Under the pieces are notes generated by a model that was not told where the DNA came from, did no database searches, and was given only the letters and a program-made list of their open reading frames with translations. A DNA stretch of 57,366 nt, from NCBI GenBank assembly GCA_021779195.1, contig JAJYBB010000018.1:1-57366 (forward strand), written 5' to 3'. Shown here one piece after another: positions 26,879-35,781 of the stretch. Origin of the DNA: Bacteroidota bacterium (GTDB lineage Bacteria > Bacteroidota > Bacteroidia > Bacteroidales > Paludibacteraceae). Numbering within the stretch: the first letter of the stretch is position 1; each line of letters opens with the position of its first letter. A program made the translations under genes and the position numbers.

Positions 26879-27454
26879 TTAATTGTTTTCTGTTATATTT
26901 TGTAAGCCCTCCCATCTCGGGTCGGTGGGTATTTCATCTGAAATAAAATCATCATCTTCTTCAATCTCTATTGATCCGTTTTCATCATCGTCATCATCTT
27001 TTTGATGCGTAATATGTCTTTTCAGCTTCGAAACCATATTTTTATTGCATTCACCAGGTGCATGTACATGCTTTAAAGGAATATTTAAAACGATGAACTC
27101 ATATAAAAACCAAGCAATATTTATTCCGCCTTCACTTTCAGGAACTATTACAATTTCATTTTCTTCGGCAAATTTATCTCCAAATTTAACCTGCAACTTA
27201 TCTTTATAATGTATAAGTTGCTGCATATCGTCTAAACAACGATCACAAGGTATTGTAATTTCTCCATCGAGCAAAAACTGAAGCTCGTAAACCGATTGTT
27301 TTTTCTGGACAGAAATCTTAGCGTTAACATTCCCTTTTTGTACTTCTGGACTGTCAATTTTTTTAAAGTACACATCATTCAATTCATAATCGACGATGCG
27401 TATTTCGTTCGTTATGTCCTTCAAAACTATATTGTATATTTCGAACTTCGACAT
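26879..27454 (-). CDS. YceD/DUF177 family protein
   Basis: A 191-residue protein of the YceD family, recognised by its position directly before rpmF and by the motif IPCDRCLDDMQQLIHY, with an acidic C-terminal half ending DPRWEGLQNI. In other bacteria YceD (DUF177) has been linked to 23S rRNA or large-subunit maturation. An unusual run of Asp/Glu (KDDDDDENGSIEIEEDDD) lies at about residues 150-168. A well-formed promoter, TTTG-N18-TACCTTTG, sits 27-56 bp upstream. Confidence 0.85.
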   Translation of the reverse strand: MSKFEIYNIVLKDITNEIRIVDYELNDVYFKKIDSPEVQKGNVNAKISVQKKQSVYELQFLLDGEITIPCDRCLDDMQQLIHYKDKLQVKFGDKFAEENEIVIVPESEGGINIAWFLYEFIVLNIPLKHVHAPGECNKNMVSKLKRHITHQKDDDDDENGSIEIEEDDDFISDEIPTDPRWEGLQNITENN

Positions 27455-27480
27455 GATTCTATTTGGTTATAAAAATCGCG

Positions 27481-27510
27481 CAAAGGTACAAAAATTAGTT
27501 CTATTACAAA
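27481..27510 (-). promoter_or_regulatory. promoter of the yceD-rpmF-fabH operon
   Basis: Minus strand: TTTG (27510-27507), an 18-nt spacer, then TACCTTTG (27488-27481). Both elements match the Bacteroidota housekeeping sigma consensus, and the -7 box is 26 bp from the yceD ATG. Confidence 0.7.
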
Positions 27511-27605
27511 ACTTTTTTATCTATTATTTTATCCTAATCACTCAAAAATCTTTAATAACAATCAACGAATCAATTGATTTTATTTTTGACACTATATGAA
27601 AGTAA

Positions 27606-28769
27606 TTATTTATTTATATTCAACACAATCCTAAAAATTGTACCCTTATTGATTTCAGATTCTTTTACGAAAATTTTCCCGTTGTGATATTCCTCAATGA
27701 TCCGCTTGGCGAGCGAAAGACCTAACCCCCAACCTCTGGCTTTGGTTGTAAAACCGGGTGTGAAAATCATTTTATATTTACGTTTATCCATGCCTTTTCC
27801 TGTGTCCTGCACATCAATATACAGTTCATTTGTCTTTGTCATGACATCAATATCAATTCGTCCAACGCCGTCCATTGCGTCTATGGCATTTTTACACAGA
27901 TTCTCGATTACCCATTCAAAAAGAGGAACATTGAGTTTTAGAAAATGTGTTTCATCATTGTTAAAATGACATTGAATTTGCACTTTTTGCGACGAACGAT
28001 TGCTCATGTATTGAACTGCATTCAGCAACGTTTCGTTTAAATTTTCAATTTTCAAATCTGGTTTTGAACCTATTTTTGAAAATCGCTCCGCAATTATTCG
28101 AAGTCGATTGACATCTTTTTGCATATCAAGAATCATTTTTTCTTCTCCATATCTCAATTTTAATAAATCAACCCAAGCCAATAACGACGAAATGGGTGTT
28201 CCCAATTGGTGTGCCGTTTCTTTTGAAAGTCCTACCCAAACCTGATTTTGCTCTGCTCTTTTGGTTCCCGAAAATGCAAAAAATGCCACCATAAGGAAAA
28301 TGATAATCACACCGAATTGCACATATGGGAAGTAATATAACTGCTTTAAAAACAACGAATCATCGTAATAAATATATTGAACTGTATTGTCTAATTTTAC
28401 TTCAATTGCCTGATGTTTTGATTTTAAACGTTCAACTTCCTTTTTGTAAAATTCATTCACGTGAGTCGATGGTTCCTTGATATTTCTTGAAAACAACATT
28501 TGCCCGTTAGCATCAGTCATGACAATGGGGATGCTTGTATTCCCTTCAATTATTTTAGATATAAAATTGATATTCGTGCTTTCATCTGCGACAATAAATT
28601 GGCGGGTTGCTTCGGCCCAAATTTCAATTTTTTTTTGTTCTTCTAACGCTAAGGTGTGTGCCAATCGGTTTGTGAAAAGCGTAGATACGGAAATAATTGC
28701 TACAGCCACTAAAATAAAAACCAATTTCAGTCGTTGTGAAATTTCATATAACTTATTGATATGTAGCAT
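27606..28769 (-). CDS. orphan membrane sensor histidine kinase
   Basis: A 387-residue kinase with a transmembrane helix at residues about 15-35, a periplasmic sensor region to about 145, a second helix (FGVIIIFLMVAFFAF), and a cytoplasmic kinase core. The phospho-acceptor His is in SKETAHQLGTPISSLL; the ATPase domain has ENLCKNAIDAM (N box), DTGKGM (G1) and GWGLGLSLAKRII (G2). No response regulator is encoded nearby, so its partner is elsewhere. The signal it senses is unknown. It is separated from yceD by about 150 bp. Confidence 0.9.
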   Translation of the reverse strand: MLHINKLYEISQRLKLVFILVAVAIISVSTLFTNRLAHTLALEEQKKIEIWAEATRQFIVADESTNINFISKIIEGNTSIPIVMTDANGQMLFSRNIKEPSTHVNEFYKKEVERLKSKHQAIEVKLDNTVQYIYYDDSLFLKQLYYFPYVQFGVIIIFLMVAFFAFSGTKRAEQNQVWVGLSKETAHQLGTPISSLLAWVDLLKLRYGEEKMILDMQKDVNRLRIIAERFSKIGSKPDLKIENLNETLLNAVQYMSNRSSQKVQIQCHFNNDETHFLKLNVPLFEWVIENLCKNAIDAMDGVGRIDIDVMTKTNELYIDVQDTGKGMDKRKYKMIFTPGFTTKARGWGLGLSLAKRIIEEYHNGKIFVKESEINKGTIFRIVLNINK

Positions 28770-28918
28770 TTATATTGCAATTTACAGATTAAACATATAT
28801 CGAGTATTTTTTGATACGGGATTTAAAATTTCCTTAAAAAAACTGACCTCCATTTTAAACGTCAAATATAGTAAAATAGTATGAATTTTGAATCGCTATT
28901 TTCTTCACATAAATATTG

Positions 28919-28926
28919 TATCTTTG
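28919..28926 (+). promoter_or_regulatory. -7 promoter box of era
   Basis: Plus-strand TATCTTTG, a perfect TAnnTTTG match, 74 bp upstream of the era ATG. A TTTG at 28887-28890 is too far away (28 nt) to be a standard -33. Confidence 0.5.
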
Positions 28927-29000
28927 CAAAGAAATACAGGCATTTGGCAAAATATTAATTCTGTATTTTTAAACATTTAAGAATTATATACACTCAATAT

Positions 29001-29882
29001 ATGCATAAATCCGGATTCGTAAATATAGTGGGCAATCCCAATGTCGGTAAATCGACTTTAATGAATGCGCTTGTCGGCGAACGTATTTCTATTATCACAT
29101 CGAAAGCTCAAACTACCCGTCATCGCATTTTGGGGATTGTAAATGGTGATGATTTTCAGATTGTGTATTCCGATACTCCGGGAGTTTTGAAGCCAAATTA
29201 TCGTCTTCAGCAATCGATGTTGAATTTCTCGCGCTCAGCGCTTACTGATGCGGATGTGTTGATTTATGTTACTGACATTTTTGATTCGTCTGATAAAAAT
29301 GCTGATTTTGTTGAAAAAGTTAGTTTAAATTCTGCACCTTTATTACTTATAATCAATAAAATAGATTTAATTGATGAACCGAAACTAATTGAATTGGTCG
29401 ATAAATGGAAAAGTATTTTGCCCCGGGCTGAAATTTTTCCGGTATCGGCACTCAAAAAATTTAACATAGATGTTGTTTTTAAACGGATTCTTGCATTATT
29501 ACCCGAATCACCTCCTTTTTTTGAAAAAGATCAACTCACTGACAAACCAGCGCGTTTTTTTGTTACCGAAATTATCCGCGAAAAAATATTGTTGAATTAC
29601 GACAAAGAAATTCCGTATTCAGTTGAAGTGGAAGTTGAGCAATTTATGGATGAAGAAAAAATAATTCGAATTAATGCGGTGGTTTATGCTGAGCGAGAGT
29701 CTCAAAAAGGCATTTTAATTGGTCATGGTGGAAAATCTTTAAAAAAGGTAGGCACAGAAGCCCGTAAAGATTTAGAGGTGTTTTTCCAAAAAAAGGTTTT
29801 TTTAGAATTATTTGTAAAAATTGAAAAGGACTGGAGAAATAAGGATGTTAAATTAAAAAACTTCGGTTATAATTTAGATTAA
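29001..29882 (+). CDS. era: GTPase Era
   Basis: A 293-residue Era GTPase, which binds the 3' end of 16S rRNA and takes part in 30S assembly. The G1 loop is GNPNVGKST (residues 11-19), switch region TTRHRILGIV, G3 YSDTPG, G4 NKID, and G5 PVSALK. The C-terminal KH domain has SVEVEVEQF and GILIGHGGKSLKKVGTEAR with the GxxG RNA-binding loop. It is transcribed away from the histidine kinase, and the three small envelope genes follow 130 bp later. Confidence 0.97.
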   Translation: MHKSGFVNIVGNPNVGKSTLMNALVGERISIITSKAQTTRHRILGIVNGDDFQIVYSDTPGVLKPNYRLQQSMLNFSRSALTDADVLIYVTDIFDSSDKNADFVEKVSLNSAPLLLIINKIDLIDEPKLIELVDKWKSILPRAEIFPVSALKKFNIDVVFKRILALLPESPPFFEKDQLTDKPARFFVTEIIREKILLNYDKEIPYSVEVEVEQFMDEEKIIRINAVVYAERESQKGILIGHGGKSLKKVGTEARKDLEVFFQKKVFLELFVKIEKDWRNKDVKLKNFGYNLD

Positions 29883-30012
29883 ATTTAGCTGCATATTAAA
29901 CGATTGACAAATGAATTTTGTTATAGCTTTGTTTTAAATAGTATGATTTCTTATTTTATAAGTCATCTCGCTGATAATTAATTTTTTGTATTTTCTCTAA
30001 TAATTTACGATC

Positions 30013-30222
30013 ATGAAAAATTCAGTAGGTATTTTAGTCGCTTTTCTGAGTGGAGCTCTGATAGGCGGTTTAGCCGGTGTACTTTTTGCCCCTGAAAGTG
30101 GTGAAGAAACACGAAAAAAAATTGTAGATGCGCTCGAAAAGCGAGGTATAAAATTATCCAAAACAGAAATGGACGACTTGGTTAATGAGATAAGATCTGA
30201 AGTTACAAACGACTCAAATTAA
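30013..30222 (+). CDS. YtxH domain protein
   Basis: A 69-residue protein with one N-terminal transmembrane helix (VGILVAFLSGALIGGLAGVLFAPE) followed by SGEETRKKIVDAL and a short charged helix. The GALIGGLAGVLFAPESG motif is the YtxH signature; YtxH proteins are general-stress proteins in Bacillus, with unknown mechanism. It is the first gene of a three-gene cluster (5 bp to the next) with a holin-like protein and a helical protein. Confidence 0.85.
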   Translation: MKNSVGILVAFLSGALIGGLAGVLFAPESGEETRKKIVDALEKRGIKLSKTEMDDLVNEIRSEVTNDSN

Positions 30223-30227
30223 AGCTT

Positions 30228-30581
30228 ATGGCTCATCAACCTGATTCTGTTGATAATATGCAACAAATTTACGACGAGCTTAAAAAGTATATTCAGTTGC
30301 AAACTGAATATATAAAAATTGAATTTGTTGAAAAATTGACAATTCTATTTTCAAAACTCTTGATAATTTTCATTATCAGCGTGCTGTCTATTGCTGCATT
30401 GTTTTACCTGTTTTTCTCGTTGGCTTACCTTTTAGAGCCAATTATCGGAAGTTTTGCCGGAAGTTTTGCTTCCGTAGCAGCACTTTTTGTAATAGGGATT
30501 TTCATTTTTTATTCGTTTAGAAAGAAGTTTATCATCAATCCTTTTGCGAAATTTTTATCTGACTTATTCTTAAAGCATTAA
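30228..30581 (+). CDS. phage_holin_3_6 / DUF1469-like membrane protein
   Basis: A 117-residue protein with a short N-terminal amphipathic helix (residues about 8-40), two transmembrane helices (about 42-66 and 72-95) and a basic C-terminus. The pattern of LQTEYIKIEFVEKLT...LFYLFFSLAYLLEP fits the holin-like family named Phage_holin_3_6, which is common on bacterial chromosomes next to YtxH genes and does not by itself mean a prophage. It starts 5 bp after ytxH and ends 12 bp before the next gene. Confidence 0.75.
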   Translation: MAHQPDSVDNMQQIYDELKKYIQLQTEYIKIEFVEKLTILFSKLLIIFIISVLSIAALFYLFFSLAYLLEPIIGSFAGSFASVAALFVIGIFIFYSFRKKFIINPFAKFLSDLFLKH

Positions 30582-30593
30582 AATTTTTTGATT

Positions 30594-30857
30594 ATGCAAA
30601 CCGTTCAATCTTTTAAGAAAGAAAAAAATACGGGTGAGATGGAATTGTTGGAGATGCGCAAAAAAGCATTGAAAGAGGAAATTATAATTCAACGGGAGCG
30701 TTTAGAAGATGCAACTCACCAATTATTATCTCCCATTCAACTTACAAGTTCATTATTTCGCACATTCACCAAGGGCTTAAATATTATTGATGCTTTGACC
30801 ATTGGATTCAAAGCTGCCAGAATCATTCGACGAGTGTTTGTTAAGAATAAAATATAA
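30594..30857 (+). CDS. small helical protein of unknown function in the YtxH cluster
   Basis: An 87-residue basic protein from the ATG at 30594; an in-frame TTG six bases earlier is a less likely start. Residues about 5-50 (KKEKNTGEMELLEMRKKALK...) are a charged helix, and the C-terminus has an amphipathic stretch ending RRVFVKNKI. No family was recognised, but such a third gene regularly follows ytxH and the holin-like gene. A link to the membrane or to the holin-like protein is inferred from position only. Confidence 0.65.
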   Translation: MQTVQSFKKEKNTGEMELLEMRKKALKEEIIIQRERLEDATHQLLSPIQLTSSLFRTFTKGLNIIDALTIGFKAARIIRRVFVKNKI

Positions 30858-30875
30858 AGTGTAGAAATCTAATAT

Positions 30876-31448
30876 TTAGCTATTTACAATTATATCTTCG
30901 ATCAATATTTTCAAACCGAGTGCAATCAAAATAATTCCTCCAATCATTTCCACGTTTACATGGAAACGTTTTCCGAAATGTACTCCAATAAACATTCCGA
31001 TGATTGTAAAAATAAAACTTGTAAATCCGATAATTATAACAGCTCTTAAAATGGTATCAGGAAAAGGAACAAAAACAACCCCTGTTGCCAAAGCATCAAT
31101 ACTTGTTGCTAATGCGAGCGAAAGAATTGAACTCCATTTAAAAGGATTCGAGTCGGGTTTAATATTGAGATTTTTATTGCGGATGCTTTCCCACAACATT
31201 TTACCTCCGATGAGCGATAGCAACCCAAATGCAATCCAATGATCCAATGCTTTCATATAGGTTGAAAATGCTTCGCCTGCTAAATACCCGATTAAAGGCA
31301 TTACCGCTTGAAATAATCCAAACATAAATGCCATTCGAAAAGTATATCCGACATGATATTTACGAACACAAATTCCTTTGCTGATCGAAACTGCAAAACA
31401 ATCCATTGACAGTCCGAATCCAATGATAATGATAGTCAGTAAATCCAT
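30876..31448 (-). CDS. mntP: manganese efflux pump MntP
   Basis: A 190-residue membrane protein with six helices. The repeated GFGLSMDCFAVSISKG (residues about 11-26) and LALATSIDALATGV match the two Asp-containing halves of MntP (YebN), which exports Mn(II). It lies 18 bp after the convergent YtxH cluster. No yybP-ykoY manganese riboswitch was seen upstream. Confidence 0.92.
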   Translation of the reverse strand: MDLLTIIIIGFGLSMDCFAVSISKGICVRKYHVGYTFRMAFMFGLFQAVMPLIGYLAGEAFSTYMKALDHWIAFGLLSLIGGKMLWESIRNKNLNIKPDSNPFKWSSILSLALATSIDALATGVVFVPFPDTILRAVIIIGFTSFIFTIIGMFIGVHFGKRFHVNVEMIGGIILIALGLKILIEDIIVNS

Positions 31449-31497
31449 ATGGAATAGATTCGAAATTTTATAAAATTAAAAATATTTTTATTGAAAA

Positions 31498-31532
31498 CAA
31501 TGCGTCAGTAGGTAAAAACCTCTGACGCATTT
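31498..31532 (-). terminator. rho-independent terminator of the transketolase gene
   Basis: A 12-bp stem with a single bulged T (31500-31513 with 31518-31530) lies 32 bp after the tkt stop and before mntP. On the minus strand it is followed by a T-rich stretch. Confidence 0.7.
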
Positions 31533-31561
31533 ATTATTTCCATTCAAAGCCGAAAATTGAA

Positions 31562-33580
31562 TTACCAATTTTTTATTTGTTCATATACATTTTTACCTGT
31601 AAAACCTAGTTTTTCATCTAACACTTTATAAGGTGCCGAGAATCCAAATGATTCAAGTCCGAAGATTTTACCATTATTACCCACTAATCCAAGCAAATTT
31701 ACGGGTAGCCCTGCTGTCAGTCCAAAAATTTTCGATCCATTTGGTAATACATTCTCCTGATATTCTGCTGATTGTGAGCGGAATAGTCCTTCTGAAGGAA
31801 CGGAAACTAACCGAACTTTCATGCCTTCGGCACGAAGCAAGGCAGCACCTTCATACAAAGTTGAAACTTCAGATCCAGAAGCCAATAAAATTACATCGAA
31901 ATTTGCATCACTTTCAACTATATAAGCACCTTTTTTGGCTTGAAGAGCATCAGCTTTTCGGGTCGATGTTGTCGGTAGGTCCGTTATGTTTTGACGTGAC
32001 AAAATAAGTGCTGATGGGGTTTTCGTATTTTCCAACGCCATTTCCCATGCCACGGTTGTTTCTTCTACATCAGCTGGACGAATCACTAACATTGAATTTT
32101 CTCCGTGATGATTTTTCAATTTTTCCATTAATCTGATTTGAGCTTCCTGTTCAACGGGTTCGTGCGTCGGACCATCTTCTCCAACACGAAAAGCATCATG
32201 CGACCAGATAAATTTCACGGGTTGTTCCATTAGAGCTGCCATGCGAACTGCCGGTTTCATGTAATCGGAGAAAACAAAGAAAGTAGCACAAGCCGGAATT
32301 ACTCCTCCATGTAAACTCATACCAATAGTGATAGCAGCCATGGTTAATTCTGAAACTCCGGCTTGAAGGAATGAGCCAGAGAAATCATTTTTTGAAAATG
32401 CCTTTGTTTGTTTCAAGAAACCATCCGTTTTATCTGAATTCGACAAATCAGCACTTGCTACAATCATATTTTCAACTTCTTTGGCTAAAACGCCTAAAAC
32501 AGTTGCCGAAGCAGCTCTGGTGGATTGATTGGTTTTTTGAACAATTGCGTCCCAATTCACTTGGTTTTTACCGGAGAAGAAAAATTTGAATTTTGCTTCC
32601 AAATCAGGATGTTGATTTGCCCATGCAGAAAAAATTGCTTTTTTCTTTGCAGCAATCGCTTTCAATTCTTCGGTTCTTTGAGCATATAATTTTTTTGTTT
32701 CATCAAAAATTATGAATGGATTATCGGGATTACCACCTAAATTTTTAATGGATTCTTCAAATGAAGCACCACTTTCGCTAAGTGGCATGCCATGTGTGGC
32801 ACACTGACGCTCAAAGCTCGATCCATCGGCTTTTAATGCCCCTTTTCCCATAATGGTTTTTCCAATAATCAGCGTCGGTCTATCATTTTCGGCTTTGGCT
32901 TCGGTAAGGGCTTTGCGAATTTGTTCTGCGTCATTCCCCGAAATTTCAATTACTTTCCAACCCCAAGCCAGATACTTTTGAGCTACATTCTCGCTGGTTA
33001 CCTGTTTGGTTTCAGTCGAAAGTTGTATATCATTTGAATCATAAAACATTATTAAATTGTTGAGCCCTAAATGTCCCGCTATACGCCCAGCACCCTGAGA
33101 AATTTCTTCCTGAACACCGCCATCAGAAATAAAGGTATAAATGGTATGATCAATTACTTCGCCGAAACGGGTTTGAAGAAATTTGGCAGCAATGGCAGCT
33201 CCAACGGCATACGTATGACCTTGTCCCAGTGGACCTGATGTGTTTTCAATTCCACGCATTACATCAACTTCGGGATGTCCAGGTGTAGGACTATCCCATT
33301 GTCGAAATTGAGCCAATTCAGCTAATGTAAATTTGCCAGAGCAAGTCAACACAGCATAAAGCATGGGAGACATGTGCCCCGGATCCAAGAAAAATCGGTC
33401 GCGGTTTTCCCATCTTGGGTTTTCAGGATCGTATTCTAAAAATTCAGTATAAAGGATATTGATAAAATCGGCACCTCCCATAGCGCCTCCGGGATGCCCC
33501 GATTTTGCTTTTTCTACTGCTGAAGCAGCCAAAATCCTTATGTTGTCGGCTGCAAGGTTTAATGTTTGTAACGAGTTCAT
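31562..33580 (-). CDS. tkt: transketolase
   Basis: A 672-residue thiamine-diphosphate enzyme that moves two-carbon units between sugar phosphates in the pentose phosphate pathway. The N-terminal AVEKAKSGHPGGAMGGADF, GPLGQGHTYAVGAAIAAK, and the ThDP-binding GGVQEEIS...FYDSNDIQ region are present. The pyrimidine-domain markers FLQAGVSELTMAAITIGM and SHDAFRVGEDGPTHEPVEQ follow, then a C-terminal domain. The length matches bacterial transketolase. No other pentose-phosphate gene is adjacent. Confidence 0.97.
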   Translation of the reverse strand: MNSLQTLNLAADNIRILAASAVEKAKSGHPGGAMGGADFINILYTEFLEYDPENPRWENRDRFFLDPGHMSPMLYAVLTCSGKFTLAELAQFRQWDSPTPGHPEVDVMRGIENTSGPLGQGHTYAVGAAIAAKFLQTRFGEVIDHTIYTFISDGGVQEEISQGAGRIAGHLGLNNLIMFYDSNDIQLSTETKQVTSENVAQKYLAWGWKVIEISGNDAEQIRKALTEAKAENDRPTLIIGKTIMGKGALKADGSSFERQCATHGMPLSESGASFEESIKNLGGNPDNPFIIFDETKKLYAQRTEELKAIAAKKKAIFSAWANQHPDLEAKFKFFFSGKNQVNWDAIVQKTNQSTRAASATVLGVLAKEVENMIVASADLSNSDKTDGFLKQTKAFSKNDFSGSFLQAGVSELTMAAITIGMSLHGGVIPACATFFVFSDYMKPAVRMAALMEQPVKFIWSHDAFRVGEDGPTHEPVEQEAQIRLMEKLKNHHGENSMLVIRPADVEETTVAWEMALENTKTPSALILSRQNITDLPTTSTRKADALQAKKGAYIVESDANFDVILLASGSEVSTLYEGAALLRAEGMKVRLVSVPSEGLFRSQSAEYQENVLPNGSKIFGLTAGLPVNLLGLVGNNGKIFGLESFGFSAPYKVLDEKLGFTGKNVYEQIKNW

Positions 33581-33660
33581 GATAAAAATATTTAATATTT
33601 AAAAGTGTATTTGATCTGTAATTCAGTAATACTATATTCGTTTTTTTAGTTGTTCAAAAA

Positions 33661-34344
33661 TTAAAAATGATAACCGATTAAATAACTGAAACCCCAGGTT
33701 GAACCGGTATTTGTTCCAAATCCGGGAATATAATACGGGGTTGGTTTTCCGACGATATCTTGTCCAAGAAGACTTTTGTTGCGAATGGTCCAGCCCATAT
33801 AAATATTTTTGATAATTTCAACCTGAACTCCTGCAACTACCTCAAACCAAACTTTTGTTACCGGGACATTTAAATAATTCGAAACTTGAATTCCACCCCA
33901 ATAATTATCCGTTTGAACTATATTTGTAATATTATATGCAAAATGAGAAAAACCAAGTCGAACTCCACCAAACAGTAAATTATTGGTAGGTTGAGAATCT
34001 TTTTTTGGTTTTAATAAATTCAAATCAATACCGATTCGGCCGTACAACCCTGAAGTGTTAAATTCTGTCTGACTTAATGCGGTTTTATGATCACCGGCAT
34101 AACCAATTTCAAGTGTAGGGAAAAGCTTATGTTTTAAGTTGAGCTGAACACTTCCTTCAGTGGAAAAAGTAGCACCATTGCTAATTAACGTATTTGCAAA
34201 TGATGCCAAATCAGTCTGAATAGAAATACCATCGAACCATGCCTCATTAGTGGTATCTTTCAATAACTTTTTATCTTGAGCTCTCGACACATTTCCAGCG
34301 AGAAAAATCAGAATACTAATTGAATATACGAATATTTTCTGCAT
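33661..34344 (-). CDS. secreted conserved Bacteroidota protein (resembles DUF6048)
   Basis: A 227-residue protein with a signal peptide (residues about 1-21) and a beta-rich body containing repeated amphipathic strands (LKHKLFPTLEIGYAG, NLLFGGVRLGFSHF, VWFEVVAGVQVEI, GFSYLIGYHF). The ending in an aromatic residue (F) and the strand pattern suggest an outer-membrane or periplasmic beta-barrel-like protein. The pairing with the lipoprotein gene upstream looks like the DUF6048/DUF6452 pair that I recall from Bacteroidales; that name is from memory. Its start overlaps the end of the lipoprotein gene by 29 bp. Confidence 0.6.
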   Translation of the reverse strand: MQKIFVYSISILIFLAGNVSRAQDKKLLKDTTNEAWFDGISIQTDLASFANTLISNGATFSTEGSVQLNLKHKLFPTLEIGYAGDHKTALSQTEFNTSGLYGRIGIDLNLLKPKKDSQPTNNLLFGGVRLGFSHFAYNITNIVQTDNYWGGIQVSNYLNVPVTKVWFEVVAGVQVEIIKNIYMGWTIRNKSLLGQDIVGKPTPYYIPGFGTNTGSTWGFSYLIGYHF

Positions 34345-34840
34345 TATTGGTATTTACTTGGTGAAGAACAATACTGGTCGAATCGATAAAATGATGCGTT
34401 GATATGATAGTGTCAATATTAAATGTTTTTATACAACCACATTGAAGCGACAAATATTGATTTTGATTTGTATGATAAATGACCAAGGTGTCGTTAATGC
34501 CATTGATCTTGAGTAAAAATTTTGACTCGCCCTGAAATTTATTTAAAGGAAGATTTATACTGCTTAAACTTTTACTATTGTTGTAAAGCACTGAATCGAT
34601 CAGCACTTCATTACCTGTAATACTGTCTCGCTTCAAACCCTGAATCGTAATACTGTCAATTGTTATTTTGTTTATAGAATAAGTTTGAGTAGCAGCATTG
34701 AAAACTACATGATAAAAATCAGCCTGCATGACCACGTCTTTATTTTCGCGACATTGTTCATCTGATGAACACGACAACATGATTCCAGAAAAAATTATAC
34801 TAATAAAGCAGATAAATTTATAGGATTTCAATGGTTGCAT
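34316..34840 (-). CDS. lipoprotein (resembles DUF6452)
   Basis: A 174-residue lipoprotein from the ATG at 34840; an in-frame ATG at 34879 would put extra residues before the signal peptide. The signal peptide ends in the lipobox MLSCSS (Cys about residue 24). The mature part has two Cys pairs (DEQC-R, LQCGCI) and Thr/Ser/Ile-rich strands. No function is known; the DUF6452 resemblance is from memory. Its last 29 bp overlap the following gene, which suggests translational coupling. Confidence 0.6.
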   Translation of the reverse strand: MQPLKSYKFICFISIIFSGIMLSCSSDEQCRENKDVVMQADFYHVVFNAATQTYSINKITIDSITIQGLKRDSITGNEVLIDSVLYNNSKSLSSINLPLNKFQGESKFLLKINGINDTLVIYHTNQNQYLSLQCGCIKTFNIDTIISTHHFIDSTSIVLHQVNTNNAENIRIFN

Positions 34841-34875
34841 TAAAATATGTTTACAATTAGAAATTAATCGGATGT

Positions 34876-35391
34876 TCATTGAAAATATTGTTTTACTTCA
34901 TTTTTGAGTTTTTCAAGTGCCATTTCAGTTGGAGTTTGTTCACTTTCGCTGAAAACCTGAATCAACATTTCAGCTAAAACTGTTGCAGAATCAGCCGGAT
35001 TACAACTGGCAGAACAAGTATTTACTAACCTAAGCAAACTTTCTTGAGCAGTGCGAACAAATAACCAGGCTTCCTTACTTACATAAATTTGTTGTGATAA
35101 ATTGTGATTAAATTCCTGCCGAATGGAAGCCAATAGTTGCGTTTGCAGCTCCATATTGGTCATGTGTGGCTTCGCGACATTAAGAATCAGCCAAGACGGA
35201 GAGGTTCGTTCCAGCAATAAAACCAACCGTTCATAAGCCCTTAGCCGAATCGGGGTTATTATCGATTGATTTTTCATTGAAAATTCAAACTTTCTTCGTT
35301 TTTCTTCGTTACGTAATAATTTGTCAATCAACAAATACGCCGTCAGAAGAACAAGTAAAGCAGGAAATACTATGGTTAGAACTTCAATCAT
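34876..35391 (-). CDS. conserved membrane-anchored protein of unknown function
   Basis: A 171-residue protein with one N-terminal transmembrane helix (IEVLTIVFPALLVLLTAYLL) followed by a charged and helical cytoplasmic or periplasmic domain (RLRAYERLVLLLERTSP, QTQLLASIRQEFNHNLSQQIY, EAWLFVRTAQESLLRL). A short Cys-rich segment, CSASC, lies at about residues 126-130. The family is not recognised. It lies 18 bp after the DUF190 gene, so it is probably in the same operon. Confidence 0.6.
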   Translation of the reverse strand: MIEVLTIVFPALLVLLTAYLLIDKLLRNEEKRRKFEFSMKNQSIITPIRLRAYERLVLLLERTSPSWLILNVAKPHMTNMELQTQLLASIRQEFNHNLSQQIYVSKEAWLFVRTAQESLLRLVNTCSASCNPADSATVLAEMLIQVFSESEQTPTEMALEKLKNEVKQYFQ

Positions 35392-35409
35392 ATTATCAGC
35401 GAAAATTTA

Positions 35410-35778
35410 TTATTCTTGTCTGTAAATTAAGTTTTTACCTGATTTTTGCAGTTTAATTTCAATCGGATGGAATGTAACCAAACAGCCTTTGGGTAATTTT
35501 AATAAATCGGTTTCAATCAGTTTATAAAAATTATCAATCACTTCGGTATTGTCAATTATTTCGATAACCACGGGGAGTTTTTCTGTTAGTTCCCAAAATC
35601 GAGATGTTTCAATTTGATTGTTACTCAACCCGAAACCCATGATTCCGCGATAAACAGTTACCCCTGCAATTCCTTTTTGTTTAGCAATCAATACAATATG
35701 TTCATAAAGCAAATCAAAACCAATTTTATCAGTACTGCTTGCATAAATTTTCAATATACTGTGTGCAGATGAATTCAT
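35410..35778 (-). CDS. DUF190 protein, likely partner of the fluoride channel
   Basis: A 122-residue protein of the DUF190 family, identified by ILKIYASSTDKIGFDLLYEHIV, AKQKGIAGVTVYRGIMGFG and VVIEIIDNTEVIDNFYKLIE, a PII-like ferredoxin fold. DUF190 genes are often next to crcB/fluC. It starts 3 bp after the crcB stop, so it is probably cotranslated with it. Its biochemical role is not established. Confidence 0.8.
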   Translation of the reverse strand: MNSSAHSILKIYASSTDKIGFDLLYEHIVLIAKQKGIAGVTVYRGIMGFGLSNNQIETSRFWELTEKLPVVIEIIDNTEVIDNFYKLIETDLLKLPKGCLVTFHPIEIKLQKSGKNLIYRQE

Positions 35779-35781
35779 ATT

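Noticed and set aside
30228-30581. A holin-like protein suggesting a prophage.
   Set aside because: The family name is historical. There are no integrase, capsid, tail, lysis enzyme or att sites nearby, and the genes around it are housekeeping.
31449-31561. A manganese (yybP-ykoY) riboswitch before mntP.
   Set aside because: The short spacer has only the transketolase terminator and no conserved riboswitch core.
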